From: Rutidosis leptorrhynchoides
Lineage: Eukaryota; Streptophyta; Magnoliopsida; Asterales; Asteraceae
Assembly (NCBI RefSeq): GCF_046630445.1
Contig: NC_092338.1
Span: forward strand, 154,056,501 to 154,120,500
Direction of reading: 5' to 3'
Length of the DNA: 64,000 bases
Numbering within the stretch: position 1 is the stretch's first letter; each line of letters opens with the position of its first letter. The translations under genes were made by a program, and so were the position numbers. The notes below the pieces were generated by a model. The model searched no databases. It was not told the DNA's origin and worked only from the letters and a program-made list of their open reading frames with translations. Positions 23,244 to 36,065 of this stretch are shown piece by piece.

Positions 23244-26200
23244 TCATCTCCTGCGGTCCCGCCACCGAGAACCATCATTCCTACCACCAAGATTTCGATA
23301 CCGAGAAGCATCCGGTTGCATTCTCGACATATCTTGTCTATAGTTGTAGCTCTGCCCATGAGGGTCCAAATATTCCCGCCTATCAACATTTGACCTAATC
23401 GGACTATTGGTAGGACTCCAAGTTTCGAACCCGGGTTCACCCCGATACGATCCTCCATTTCTCTCCCATGTTGGACCCGTTCGTGACACGCCCGGTTGTA
23501 CAAATTCTCCTGTACCATATGCATTGTAACTTGTATTATTATACTCTGTTTGAGAGTATGGGCCCGGACCTAAACTATTCCGACCAGTCCACGATTGAAC
23601 CTGTGGGAATTGTGGTTCGTGTATAACGTGTCGTTGAGACTGTAACTGGGACCCACTACGTTCCGTCCATAAGTAAGAATTTGAGGTTCCTTGTAACGCT
23701 AAACCGTGTTCTGTTGCCTGAATGTTTCTCTGATCAAGGACCATATCTGAATATAACTGATTAGCATTGGCCTGAATATTTCTCTGATCAGGAGCGAAAT
23801 CGGAAAATCGTTGGTGTTGGGCCCACGGTGTAACCGTCGTCGTCGAAGCCAACAAACTACTTTCTTGAAAATGGGCTCCTTGAATGGCATATGGGTCACT
23901 GTTAAGCGTCACTGTTTGCCGTGAAAATGGATTTTTAGCAATTTCCGGCTGCCATCCACTCTGAATCAAAAGAAAACAATCAGTAAAAATCCCGGAATAA
24001 ATTAAAAATTAATAATTTTTTTTTCCTTTATATTTTTTTAATAGTATCTCAATTAGCTACTGAATCTCCGGTGGAATATTTATCTGCCATTAAACCCATC
24101 AACTAAAACAGAGGAACCCCCTTGTAATAAATCTTTCTTCTTCACCATCTTTGAATAATTAATTCTCTAATAAATAAATAAACCCATGAGATAAAGTCTA
24201 TTTTTACCAAATTTTATTAAATCCGTACTCTTAATAAAAATAATTACTAAAACTTCTACGGCTCTTACTTGGGTCTTGACCAGTTTGTTTATAAGACCAT
24301 CCAAACGCGTTAAAATAAAAAATTCTAAAATAAAATTCCTTCAATGGTGAACTTTGTAAATAATTTTATAAGCTATTATTATAGATGTATATTTATACAT
24401 CAGATGATGATGTGCATATAGCTGACGCACCGTTACACGATCATTAGACGGAGTTGGAGACGGTAGTGAAACTTCAACTTTCTCATATGTTTTCCTTTCA
24501 ACTAACCCATTTACGAGACTACTTATCGACCCACCACTAGCCGCATTGGCCTTGACTACATCAAGAAGTCTAACCATTTGTTCATTCGTCAAGTTCCCAC
24601 CTTGACCGGCGGTCAACGCAAATACAATTTCCGGATTTTTAAGCAACACTGCTAGCAATTCAAGATCCGGCTCCGGCATGTTCTTGTTATTTTCAGCTAC
24701 TGTACTGGGACCCGCATCGTTATTATTTGTAGGGTCGGGTGTTGGTTCAACGACCATATTGTTATCATCGTCTGGTGGTTGCTCAGATGGGATTTCGGGT
24801 GTTAGTGAATCGTCATAGTCCATTTCTATGTCCCATGGTTCTTTAGGGTTTGATGGGATTTCAAGTTTTGTTTTGTAAAAAACTTCTTTTTCACGTTTGA
24901 TTCGGTTGTTTTGGATATCAACTTCTTTGCTGTTTTCACCACAACACACACTCCACTCCTTATTGATCATCATTTCTGCAGAGCAATGGAAAAAAAAAAT
25001 CATGAGTAACTTACAGAGCAAAACGACACTAAAAGATCCAACTTCAACGCTCATGGTCTAAACACATTCAGGATCACAATCAATTACATCATGATGTTAT
25101 TATATCCCCAAAGATTTTAGACAAACATTTAAAAGTCACCTAACCACCTATAATATCTGAGATATAACTCACAAAATCTAACATACGATTGGTTATGTGT
25201 CTGCACGTAAATTAATTTGCATATTAGTATATTACAGAAATATAGGATCCACAAGAATCACCATTTACTTGCAATTTAATTAAGCCAAAAAAAAAAATCA
25301 TAATAAAATATACAATATATGTTATAAACCACCATGATAATAACAGCACATCACACAAACATCCCATCATCCCTAAATTAATAGCCATAACGTATTGATA
25401 AGTGAAATTATACACTCCAATTATTTTCCATATATCCAATTAATAGAAATTGACCTCACAACACCACAGTTGATAAGAGCCATCACGCACAAGACATGTT
25501 GCAAATAGAAATGGTTAAACGAGTTTTGTTTGAGGAATGAACTCAAGGTTATGAAGTTTAAGTATTTTATTTGCGATGGCAAAGTCACATCTGCAATGAC
25601 ACTATTAAGTAGCTTGATCCAAGGCTTAACATATGCACAAAATAAATGAATGGAATTTTGTTGTTGTCGAATGCATCACAATAGGTACCTTTTCTTTCTT
25701 GTATGGCCTTGGTCATGCATTATAAATAACATAGAGCAGTCAATTTCAATAATGACATCTCATGATAAAACTACTAAGATGATGGTAAAATTCTTTCAGG
25801 TAACATATTCTTATGCTCTGTTTTCCAGTCTGCATATTGGTGTACTATTCTCAGTAGTTTAACAGATTGGCAAATGACTAAAAAGTACTGTACTCAGAGG
25901 CTGATGAAGACATACTCTACTAAGCACCACTCACAACAGACAAACACTATGGAAAATTTATTCAGTAGCTTTTAGTTGAACTGTACGCTTGAAGACCACC
26001 TAACATGCAAGTCATGTGTTTGATTGTTTATAAAGATACAATCTATACCATAGCTGTCGCCATTAATATGCTAAATCTTCTCTTATAAAACAACATAAAA
26101 AGTCAGCGACTGACTAACGTTTCAATCGACTCGTCTGCGAGACTTTTCTAACCTTGCACTAAATAGCAATTCTAGCGTGATGATTAAAAGCTAAACTGCA

Positions 26201-29200
26201 AAAGTTTTAACTGGGACGAGCAAGGGACTCACACAAGTGAAAATTCCGGTTAATTTTCTTTATATGAGATTATGAGTCTCTCAAGTTAAAGAACTCAGAT
26301 CTCGTTTAGACATTTCTATCTTGAACATTGACTTACGTTGATTTTTTGATTTTTTAATATATATACACACACACACACATATTTACATACATTTGTACGA
26401 AATTTTACAGGAAAATCCGAGAAATTAGCGAGAAAATCCGACAAATTACGAGATTTTACGAGAAAGCCCGAGCAATGAGCGAAAAAATCTGAGAAATCGT
26501 GGCTTTGACCAAGTCTGACCCCGTTGAAAGAGAAATCTCGCGAGATGGACATCTCGTCTCAACTGCCTTCCAAAATTCTCGGGTATGTCAATTAGTATCA
26601 CATTTTATATATTCTTGGTTACCTTACCTAAAACGTGTTACATGTACATTCCCAATACGTAAAATTTAAGGCCTAGATTGTTTTAATTAATCATTTTCAT
26701 TTGCTTAATATAGTGGCTTAGAATGAGTATCTTGTTGAACCAAGTTATGGTCATGTATTAGATATAGATTTGCCATCTTATTTTGCACCTTCCATAAAAA
26801 ACAGAATATTTGTCAAATAAAAATCCATTTTATATTATATGTTGTATTATATAGAATCCTTTTGCCATGAGCTGAAGTTCCCAATTGGTCCAATGAACCT
26901 GCAAACAGTAAGCTCCAAAAAAACAAAGATGAAAAAAGATAAATTTTCTCACAAGTGATATACCTGGTGGAATGATCCATGAGATCTGCAATCTCTTACA
27001 CTTCTTCCACACGGGTTCCTCCGAGTCTATAATCTTCTTATCGTTAACTAGAACCTTTTGCGGTTCATCAACCGACATAACGTTATTCGCTGGCATTTTG
27101 CGTTTCTCAACTATGGGTTGAGCATGAGCTTTAGTATCAAAATGCTCCTCAACTTTCGAATGATCATGGACCAACGGCTCAACTTGAACTTTAGCTGTTA
27201 AAGGGGACATACTAGAAGAACCCGTGGGTCCCTCAACTTTAGGATGAACGTGGACAGGAGGCTTAACGTGAACTTTAGCTGGTGAACGAGTCATGCTAGA
27301 AGAAGTAGCATGCTCCTCAACTTTAGGATGAACAGGAGTTTTAGCATGAGGGACTTCAGTTTTCTTTTGAGGGCTTTTGTAACTTTCCCCGTACTTATTT
27401 CGCATGAATTGCGCTCGCATTTTGGCTTTTTGTATATCATCAGCTGAAAGTGGACGGCCCTGAGGTGCAGTTATCACACGGGTAACCTGTGGGGTACGAG
27501 CAACAGCTTTTTGGCCGGGTTGCTCAACAAGCTGTACTTTTCTGCGCTCTCTTGCATCTGAAATCTAGTTAAGGAAGTAACTATGCATACAGCATACCTC
27601 TAGTTGTTCATCAACTTCAACACAATTTGATATACGTATTCACTAAACGAGATATATTCGTTCTTAAATGATCAACGTATGCATAACAGTTCAGAAAAAA
27701 CACATTTTCATGTATAGTTGCATAGTTGGTAGTACATTTGATATCAAACGAAATAGATTTGTTTAATTTGTTCTGAAATTTCCTTTTACCATTACTGTAT
27801 TAGCTTTTGCCCAACAAAGAAGATACCAATACAAGCTTCCTTCATGAATAAAAAGATGGCAGACTCAAAATTACTCAAAAACCAAAAAATAAATAAATAA
27901 ATAAAAATGCCATTTTGCACTGCCAGAAGTTATCTAATGATATTGCAAATTCATTTCTTTCGACAAACCCTTTTCAAAATTCAAAAATGACCAACATATG
28001 GAATGACAATCAAAATGCCCTAGAATGGCCATCAGGGATCTGTATGAGCATAATTATATTGTATATTTTTTGTGATTGTACCAAACATGAAACTTTCAAC
28101 AGATTTGTAAACCTAAATTTGTGCTCATTTTCTTATCATTATGTGATAAAAAAGTATACCTAGTAGAGAAATCTAATGTATTGATATAGTTATTAAGCGG
28201 GTTATGCGCATTACAATACACTTTCACGACTCTCAGCCTTACACCGTTAGCTTTTAAGGTGATATACTTCTAATTTACATGTTTGCTAGACCTTTGAGAT
28301 ATAGAACATACACCAAATTAAGCCATACAGGTCAAAATTGCCACCGCAAGTCCTAATATGTTCTTAATCAGTTTCCGTAAGGTTTTCCTGTTAAGAGTAT
28401 GCGGAGAAAGAACACATTTTCTACTCAGATGTACATGGCATATACGGAATCCAATGACCGTTTCCGACCATTCACTACCCACCCCAATATATGCTTGGTG
28501 ACGTTTGATAGTTAATTTTATTTTGAGGAATCATGTATAAGCTATATATAGACTTTAATAGTTAATACTTGTTGTTTCCTATTACAAAGGTGGTTGGTGT
28601 ATGTTAGATTACTAAAAATAACGCTATCGGTTTCCATAAAAAACGCAAAAACCCCAAGGATACGAGATGAAGATACACCTCTAGGAAGCTTTGTATTTGG
28701 GTCATCAGAAGGCGCTGTGAGCAATTTCACCGAATGTGGCCTGGGAATGAGAATCAAGAAATCAGGTTAAGCACTCCAAACTTATTGCTCTTACAACTGT
28801 GTCTCAACTTGATCAACACAATTATTATTATTACTTTATATACCTGGAGTTTTCAGAGTTCTCTTGCAATGCATATATGGCTCCCTATTCAAGGAAAAAT
28901 TGATATTTATAAAATAAGTAAATACACAATACATGATGTGACAATGAACTTAAATTTATCACATTTATACTCTCTGATTTGAACAAAATATTAGGAAATT
29001 ATTGGAAGAAGCCTAAAAGAACAACTAAAAATGGGAAATTTTTGATAGATGGAGCGAAAGAAACTCACAGGGTTGTCTACTGTTGACTCCAATGATTCAT
29101 TTTCCATGATTTCAACAATGCTAAATATACCATTAAAAAACAATCAATATAGAAACATTGGCAAAAATATCGGCACAAGTGGAAACACACAAAAAAAGAA

Positions 29201-31058
29201 TAAATAAATAAAAATATAATAAAATAACTTGCCTTTGCTTCAGTAGCATCTCATTCTGAGCATCAACTGGGGAAATGTTGGTATTGGGCTTTCTATTTGC
29301 TTGGCTTCTTGCAAATATCTTGCTCCATCGAGACAACAATTTTTTTGCCCTGTTTGAGATATCTGATCTTCAAAACAGATAATGAGATTCAAATAACAAA
29401 AAAGCTAAAAGCTAAAGAAGCTACGTAAATGTTTACAAACTTAAATTATATGTATGCAAAACAGTTTCCTACCAAAAAAAAAAACAAATAACTTGACAGT
29501 ACCAACCACATAAAACACACCTGATCCTCGGTAAAACCGAAGTTTGTTGACACTTTGCAATATCGCTGACATGTGTGCTGGGAGAGCTTTATGTAAGGGC
29601 AGATGACAAAGAACCTAAAGATAGCTCCATTCAGTTATTTATAAATAAAATACATATTGAATAGTATACATGTATCAAAAATTTATGCTGCAAAATATAT
29701 ATACCCTAAGAATGACATGAAGAACAGTTGTTTGCTCTTCGATTGCTGCTTGACTCAGCCACGAAGCTAAAATCATCACACCTCCATTTGTCAAGAACCT
29801 GCAATTTCATCTTAGGATGATTAAATCTTATATATCTATGCTTAATAGACAATTAGACAATGATAGCTACTCAATGGAGAAAAAAATAAGAATACCAATA
29901 AAGCACTGAATCATTTTGTATCTGCAAGATCCATTCCATCAGTTTGACTTGCCCAGAAAATGTTTCTTCTTTCCTCAACATACTAAAAATATTGGACATA
30001 AAAAACTTATCCGAGTCATTTGTATCAGGCAACACCTCAGCTTGCACTGTACTAGGTGCTTCTACAATGGGTGGGCCCATTGAATTCAATGGAACTGGTT
30101 GGGCGGGTGTTTCCACATTAGAGCTCAACGACCCATCTTGCTGCTGCACACCTTCAGCAGATTGGATTGCTTTTTCTCTTGATAATCGCATAAATCTCCT
30201 AACTTTTGAGCGTTGACTATTAAAATATTCTTTAACCTAAAAAGATGGTATAAAATAAGAAATGGTATCCAAAAACAATAGAACTCACATTCTTCATATA
30301 TCCACAAAATGGAAAACTAAGCAAAAACCTGTGTTGCTGTCAAACCAAAAAGAGCGCAAATTGCTCGAATTTCTTTCTTGCGTATTTCATCTTTGACAGA
30401 AAAAATCGATTGCATGTATTTTATTGCTTTTGGATTCAACAAATCTCTAGGTCTTTTCCCTGCAAGCAAGATACAATTAAGACACAACTGCACAAAAAGT
30501 ATCAACGAAAACAGTACCTAAACCTTCAATGCAAATCAGTAGCAACTAGCAACTAGACATCTTACCAATATTTATCGAAAGCGCACCCGCTGCCTGCACA
30601 TATAAAACAAAATACATAAATCAGCACAAATTATACCACATCTAATGACGATTCTAATAACCTAAATCCAATCTATAATCCTATTTGCTCCTCTAATTCA
30701 ATAACCATTATAATTATATATTTTTCTGCAGCAAAATTCATAATTAAGTATGTTCATATAACCTAAATCCAAAATTTATACGATTATTCATCAAGCAAAA
30801 GCTGACTGAAACGAATTAGAGTTCTATCACATATCACATATATTGAATTATAAATAATTACAAAAATATTGAAATTACCATTTCTTGAGACAGAGGATTG
30901 ACACCGGTGAGTTTGCATTGCGTGATAACGATGTTTTGCAGTTCATAGATCTGTTTGCTTATTAATTCTTTCTGTGATTCCAACAAGCTCTCATACGACG
31001 TCGTAGGGTTCGATGATACTACTAGTGCGACCTGATCACTTGCTTTCGAAATCGCCAT
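23244..31058 (-). CDS. LD: LUMINIDEPENDENS homeodomain protein
   Basis: A spliced gene with 13 coding exons, 5' to 3': 31058-30879, 30593-30566, 30459-30329, 30236-29896, 29798-29705, 29614-29521, 29362-29233, 29120-29069, 28860-28844, 28740-28679, 27557-26964, 24975-24437, 23960-23244. They total 2979 nt (992 residues plus TGA), and every junction keeps phase. Matches to Arabidopsis LD (953 residues, from memory): CKLTGVNPL in exon 1; homeodomain-like KRPRDLLNPKAIKYMQ through VRRFMRLSREKA; SGQVKLMEWI; WLSQAA; RRKVQLVEQPGQKA; LSADDIQKAKMRA; NPKEPWDIEMDYDDSLTPEIP; PEPDLELLAVLLKNP; NPFSRQ; and a Gly/Arg/Ser tail with ETWSPTNSP. LD is a nuclear regulator of the autonomous flowering pathway that lowers FLC-type repressor expression. 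Expression of this copy cannot be judged, but no lesion is seen. Confidence 0.95.
24976..26963 (-). other. Longest LD intron (1988 bp)
   Basis: Donor GTATATC after CCACCAG, acceptor CTCTGCAG before AAATGATG. The spliced sequence restores the LD region ending NSKEVD. A second open stretch at 26858-26907 has an acceptor-like end but breaks the homology, so I leave it in the intron. Confidence 0.85.
28844..28860 (-). other. 17-nt LD microexon (exon 9)
   Basis: AACTCTGAAAACTCCAG between acceptor GCAAGAG and donor GTATAT. Only this acceptor keeps the frame between exons 8 and 10, giving N-S-E-N-S followed by a split Arg codon. It matches the Ser/Asn-rich stretch of LD around SEN. Confidence 0.75.
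29121..29232 (-). other. GC-AG intron in LD (intron 7)
   Basis: Exon 7 ends CAAAG and the intron starts GCAAGT, a consensus GC donor. It ends TATATTTAG. The nearby GT (CAA|GTTATT) would shift the frame into an immediate stop, whereas the GC donor gives KQSIVEIM, matching LD. Confidence 0.85.
30566..30593 (-). other. 28-nt LD microexon (exon 2)
   Basis: Acceptor TGTGCAG and donor GTAAGA enclose 28 nt coding A-A-G-A-L-S-I-N-I plus one base. It restores the conserved LD segment before KRPRDLLNPKA, including part of the homeodomain. Confidence 0.9.
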
Positions 31059-31286
31059 CTGTAATCGATTAATTGAGTTAAGATAACATAATTGTGAGAG
31101 TAATTAGGGTTTTATGGTGCGAAATTGAATTTGATTTATTGGAAGTAGAGGTAAATTTAATTGGTTAGGGTTAGGGTTTGGAAATTGATTTTAGAAATTT
31201 GCACGATACAAGAGACGAGGGACCGAGTCCGACCGCTTAACGTAAAAGGGCAAGTAAATTTTTATTAGACAAGTTAGATTCTATGG
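31059..31286 (-). promoter_or_regulatory. LD 5' flank
   Basis: The 228 bp upstream of the LD start contain a short AT-rich leader, but I cannot fix a TATA box or transcription start. The inverted-repeat element begins immediately upstream, so promoter and element are contiguous. Confidence 0.45.
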
Positions 31287-31958
31287 ACCGATAACAGTGC
31301 GACACGTGGCGAGATAATTGATTGAAAAAAAAATTAATTTTTTTTTTCAAAAACAAAAAATTCTTTTTTTAATATTTTTCCCGAAATTCTTTTTTTTTCA
31401 AAATTTTTTTTGCTTTCAATCACATGTGATTGAATTTAACATGCAGTAAATCACATGTAATTCTACATGTTAATCACATGTGATTGTAAAACTCAATCAC
31501 ATGTGATTCTGCATGTCAAATCCAATCACATGTGATTGAATTTTTTTTTTTTAATAAAATGACAAATTTTAGTAAATTTTGTGCTAAAACCTTTAAACAT
31601 CAAGTTTTTGATCAAAACTTGATCAAATCACCGAATTAAAGTCTGAAATTTTGAAAAAATGATCACGAAACGCTAACAAACTTGATCAAATCACCGAATT
31701 AAAGTCTGTTTCCTGTTGAATTTTTTTTTTTTTGAAAAAAAAAATTTTGAATTTTTTTTTCAATCACAAGTGATTGGATTTGATATGCAGAATCACATGT
31801 GATTGAGTTTGACAATCACATGTGATTAGATTTGACATGTTAAATTTAAAAAAAAAAAAATTTTGAAAAGTTTTCGAAAAAAAAAAAAATTTAAAAAATT
31901 TAAATTTTTTTTCAATCACATGTGATTGTCGCGCCACGTGTCACACTATGATTGGTCC
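31287..31958. mobile_element. MITE-like inverted-repeat element packed with 16-bp palindromes
   Basis: The ends are inverted copies: GGACCGATAACAGTGCGACA on the left and the complement of TGTCACACTATGATTGGTCC on the right, each next to a GACACGTGGCG G-box. Similarity continues a little outward, so the true ends may lie at about 31240 and 32010; no clean target duplication was found. Inside, CAATCACATGTGATTG or one-base variants occur about eight times (31417, 31471, 31494, 31523, 31761, 31790, 31813, 31913), plus a degenerate copy near 31448, between poly-A and poly-T tracts. No coding sequence. It may affect LD promoter activity. Confidence 0.7.
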
Positions 31959-33189
31959 GTTGGATTTCAATCAACTTATTGGATTCAAGTAAAATTACAA
32001 CTCTATAACGTATTTAGAGAAAACTACATATTGATATTAAGTTTTTTCCAAATTTCCTAATTACTATTACTACTTTTAACAAAACAAAAGGCGTAAAAAT
32101 ATTAAATTAAAATTAAGGCGGTTGAAAGATTTTACGAGTTACAACATTTGATCAGACGGGACAAGTCTGCTTGAAGTGATCCAACGATTAGCAAATCATA
32201 CACATTACAATTGAACAAAACAAGCAACGGGGTCCGTGTTTCGCTGTGCACGATAATTTTTTTATTATACATAACTATATGTTTCAATTAAAATATTTTA
32301 ACGAAGAGTAACGTCCATATATAACTAAATTTTGACTCCTAATGTCATAAATTAGGTTATTTAATTCATCATTTTACCTAAGTTTTTAACCCATTATTAA
32401 GTATTAACCACTTTTAACCCATTATTAAGTATTAACCACATGGTAAATGTTAACTTTTAAATATAAAATCTACAATTATTATTATGTGTAATATATTTAT
32501 TTGACTCCATTCTTATTAATTTCCTCCAATTATTATTAAACTTTTCTTACCCATCCATATAGGATTGATTTAGTTAAGAAAATACCCACTTGAATTTAGT
32601 AAAAAAAAAATAACCCACTTGATCTTCACATTTAATAAAACAATGTATATATTTAATAAATTTATAAACATTATGCAATGTCCCGTATGAATTTTAAAAA
32701 ACCACCTCTTCCTCAATCTTCTCTAATCTCAGTTCACTGTATAACCGCCACAATCACCTTCGAAGCGCAAATGGGTCGCCGTATTTTTTTAAAATGTCAC
32801 TGCCGTCTATCTCCATCGCCAATTGCCGCACCTCCGGCCTACATGTAATCTCAGGTAAGAAGCCGTTCTATTCCGGTGAGGGTCTATTCAGATTCCTCAG
32901 AAAACTGATATGATCTACTATTATTTACGTTACTTACTTCGATTGATTTCGTGCAATTAAATTATAATTCGTAACTCCCTCAAATTTAATTGGGGAATTT
33001 GATTAGAAGGTCCATTGATATTCCTAATTAAATTATGATTTCAAAACATAACTGCATTACGCACCGTTGAGATGTTGGTATAAATTGTTAGCTTATACAT
33101 TAGTATTATGCATTATCAAGCACAACGCATCTTCCAATGGCACTATCTACTGAAACTTGCAATGAACAGGCTACCAAAGAACTTATGCT
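31959..33189. other. Non-coding DNA left of the RPA fragment
   Basis: AT-rich. It contains a short direct repeat (TTTTAACCCATTATTAAGTA at about 32384 and 32415) and a short CT-rich, UTR-like stretch at 32700-32850, but no supported gene. A Helitron 5' end may lie here and was not fixed. Confidence 0.4.
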
Positions 33190-33380
33190 TACCTCCATGA
33201 ATTGCAGATAGGTATGGAAGCGGAGGTGAAGATCACGATTTGTCAGACGTGGGATACCCACACTGCATACGAGAAATACCTAAGCACTGACTTTATTGCT
33301 TCTGATGAGAAGGTACACAATTCTCATTTTCATTCTCTATTATTCTGTACATGTTTATATTTATGTTTTCTGTTGATGTT

Positions 33381-33383
<3 letters not shown>

Positions 33384-33446
<63 letters not shown>
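33384..33446. repeat. (TA)n microsatellite in RPA intron
   Basis: About 62 bp of TA repeats. Ile/Tyr frames over it are artefacts. Confidence 0.97.
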
Positions 33447-33451
<5 letters not shown>

Positions 33452-33876
33452 TGTAGATCAACAATAGATATATTTAAATTGATAAGGTGCATAAAACCGC
33501 CTCTGTCTATACATGTGTGAGGTTTATTGCTATTTCTATTCATTTGTATTGGTTGCTTTTGTAAACACTGTGTAACATATACACAGTTGCTCTAAGCATT
33601 TTTATAAAATTAGAAGGTATTTCTATACAAAATATATATGCAAATATATATATGTCCGTGTCTGTTTGATTATGGATACATATCTGTATCTATATGTTTG
33701 CATAAACATGTCTTTCATGTATGGCTTTTTCTTTCTTTTTTTTTTTTTGGTCAGTTTTCCAAAACAATATGTACACATAGCTGATAATCTGCCTATTAGC
33801 AATTGTTATTTTTATTAACCCTATAAGATACATGCATAAATGATGGATAAATAAATTGACATTTAAAAGATGTTGG

Positions 33877-33877
<1 letters not shown>

Positions 33878-33949
<72 letters not shown>
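33878..33949. repeat. (TA)n microsatellite in RPA intron
   Basis: About 70 bp of TA repeats followed by ACACACAC. Confidence 0.97.
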
Positions 33950-33957
<8 letters not shown>

Positions 33958-34439
33958 TTTGTAGGTCTGTTTCTTTATTTGCATATACATGTCAAGACAT
34001 ATAGGTTTCAAATTAAATAATTTGTTAACAATAATTTGTTTAGTTGGTTTGTCATTATTTGAAATTTCATAAATATTATTTGAGACCTAATGATTAGTTA
34101 TAATTTCATTGTTCTATTGAAATAATATACAATATCTTAAACTATTTTGAAGTGTAGTAAAAAAAATATTGTATGCATCCTTCTATCAATTAGCATTGGT
34201 TAGTTTTCTAGCCATGTTTACAATACTTAGATGGCTATAGGGTGTCACGTACATGCGTGTGTATGCATTTACCTAATATATATAATGATGAGATGTTTCA
34301 CATGCTTTGCAGGGTAATGTCATCCAATTGACTGCGAAAAGCACTGTTGCCCATTGTTTTATCCCAAGGCTTAAGGAAGGCTTAGTGTATTTGCTTAAAG
34401 GTTTTGAAGTCGTTCCCAATAGAGACGTGAGAAGTCATA

Positions 34440-35440
34440 TTATTTAGAAATCCGTAGGTGTTGCCAACGTGATTTTGGAAGTTTCTATCCTGTAAAGAGT
34501 TTCTAACTTTTAAAATTATTAAATTAATTATTAATTAGTATTAGTTAATATGAGTTAAGTAACATTAAAGCTTTGTGGTTTTGGAAGTTGTAGGGATCAC
34601 ATATTATATTATATATTATATATTATAAATATAAATAACTAGGGCATGATCATTGTAATTTGGGGGTGTTGAAATGATGTTTTCAGTTTCTCACATCACC
34701 GTCCTTTCACTGAATAACCTTATAAATGAAGCTTTAGACTCATGAAAATTGGCATTCGTTCAAGGTAGATATCTTATGCATTTACGGTAAGTTGTGACAA
34801 TATTTAAAACTAACTCAATTTTCAACACTTTATGACTTTATTAACATTGTGTTTTGCCCGCGCTTACCCTCATGAAAAATGGCTTTAGTTTCATATACGC
34901 ATTAGTTACATCTCAGGTAAGCCGTGACTCTATTTATAACGTTAGCTGCATTTTGACTGCCATATGACCTCAATTGCAGTGTGTTACAGGCATGTTGCCA
35001 GATAAATTGCATACTTCTCAAACACCCTGCTTTGCAATTCACACCTTGAGGCAGTCGAACCTGGTCCTCCATCAGATCTCCTACTCAAATAATATAACTA
35101 TTTTGCCGGAATACACTTGGTTTACAACTCATACTTTCTATACTGCATCCTGCACATTCATGCAGCCCTTCATCAGATCCCCTACTCATCTTTATGGTGT
35201 TTAGAAATGTCCAACTTCCATGATGGCGACAATGTAGCATTTTTTAAAAAAAAAAAAAAAAAAAACCATGCATAATACTATTTGTTTAAGTGTTTCGAAT
35301 ATTTGTATCCTTTTAGCGTTGTGACGTTCTAACCCATCCGTTGGGTATTATATCCCCAAACGCATCCACTTATCACAAAAAATGAATAGAACCGTCTGAA
35401 CATCAAACGCAAATCCCAACCGACCTATAACACAAACCAA
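34440..35440. other. Non-coding tail of the Helitron-like element
   Basis: No exon was identified. CTCAGGTAAG-like and TTGCAG-like splice-site sequences near 34900-34980 hint at decayed further exons, but no domain is recognisable. Confidence 0.4.
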
Positions 35441-35446
35441 CGTCCA

Positions 35447-35475
35447 CGTGCAACGCACGGGCATTGGCCACTAGT
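35447..35475 (+). mobile_element. Helitron 3' terminus
   Basis: Hairpin CGTGC-AAC-GCACG (35447-35459), an 11-bp spacer, then CTAGT at 35471-35475. This is a textbook plant Helitron end and makes the upstream RPA fragment a likely passenger. Confidence 0.75.
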
Positions 35476-35769
35476 AAAAAATAAATAATCCATTCCAAAA
35501 ACTAAACAAGCATAATTTAATCTTTATTATTAGACTAACTAAAACTTGTAATATGGATATCTTTGTTGATTAATAGTAAAATGTGGGGAGAAATATAATA
35601 AAAATTGTAAGCAAAGAATAAAATAAAATTATATATAAAAAAGATTGTTTATAAAAGGTTGGAGATGAATTATAATAAAAGTGAGGGTGTATAAATAAAA
35701 AGTGAGCTTAAACAAAAAAAAAATGCTAAAAGAGTTGAAAAGATAAAATAGTTGAAAATAGAAAAGAGC

Positions 35770-35838
35770 TAGTGGGAATCGAACACTACCAATTTTGTTA
35801 TGTAATCAAGCGCTTTACCAAATGATCCAATACGTTGT
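35770..35838 (-). repeat. Decayed tRNA-like / SINE head
   Basis: On the minus strand, GGATCATTTGGTAAAGCG resembles a tRNA A-box and GTTCGATTCCC is a perfect B-box, about 45 bp apart. The stretch does not fold to a full tRNA with an intact acceptor, so it is more likely a tRNA-derived repeat than a functional gene. Confidence 0.45.
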
Positions 35839-35947
35839 TTGTTTATATACCTAAGTTGTAAAATCTTTAACTTTAAAAAGTGTCGGGTTTTTTAAAGTCA
35901 AAATAAAGTCAAAATTGGCTGGAATGAACAGTGCCGATTGGAATTTT

Positions 35948-36008
35948 TTGGGGTAAGCGAGGAAATTCTCCTATGAACGAGCACATTGGCTCTCCCATAG
36001 AAGGTAAA
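35948..36008. repeat. Dispersed repeat block, copy 2
   Basis: Close copy of 780-838, with CTATGAACGAGCACATTGG and CCCATAGAAGGTAAAA. It lies just upstream of a Helitron-like 5' end. Confidence 0.6.
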
Positions 36009-36065
36009 AATATAGTTATTATAATAAACAACATTGTAAGAATACAGAACCAATAAACAAATCTC

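Larger units (their letters stand above)
33190..34437 (+). pseudogene. RPA1-like (replication protein A large subunit) OB-fold fragment
   Basis: Two exons of an RPA70/DUF223-type protein. The first, to 33312, codes ICQTWDTHTAYEKYLSTDF and ends SDEK with donor GTACAC. The second starts at 34315 after TTTGCAG with GNVIQLTAKS and runs through AHCFIPRLKEG and GFEVVPN. Join and phase are perfect, and the wording fits plant RPA1 paralogues (from memory). The intron holds two long TA runs. No upstream or downstream exons complete the protein; the frame stops soon after 34437. It lies inside DNA ending at a Helitron terminus (35475), so it is either a captured host fragment or a relic of the RPA gene that plant Helitrons often carry. 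Confidence 0.75.

Noticed and set aside
26830..26907. Possible extra LD exon after exon 11
   Set aside because: It has an acceptor-like start but no homology to LD. Joining exon 11 directly to 24975 restores the conserved protein and phase.
35770..35838. Functional tRNA gene on the minus strand
   Set aside because: A- and B-box-like motifs exist, but a complete acceptor stem and anticodon arm are not evident; kept only as a tRNA-derived repeat.
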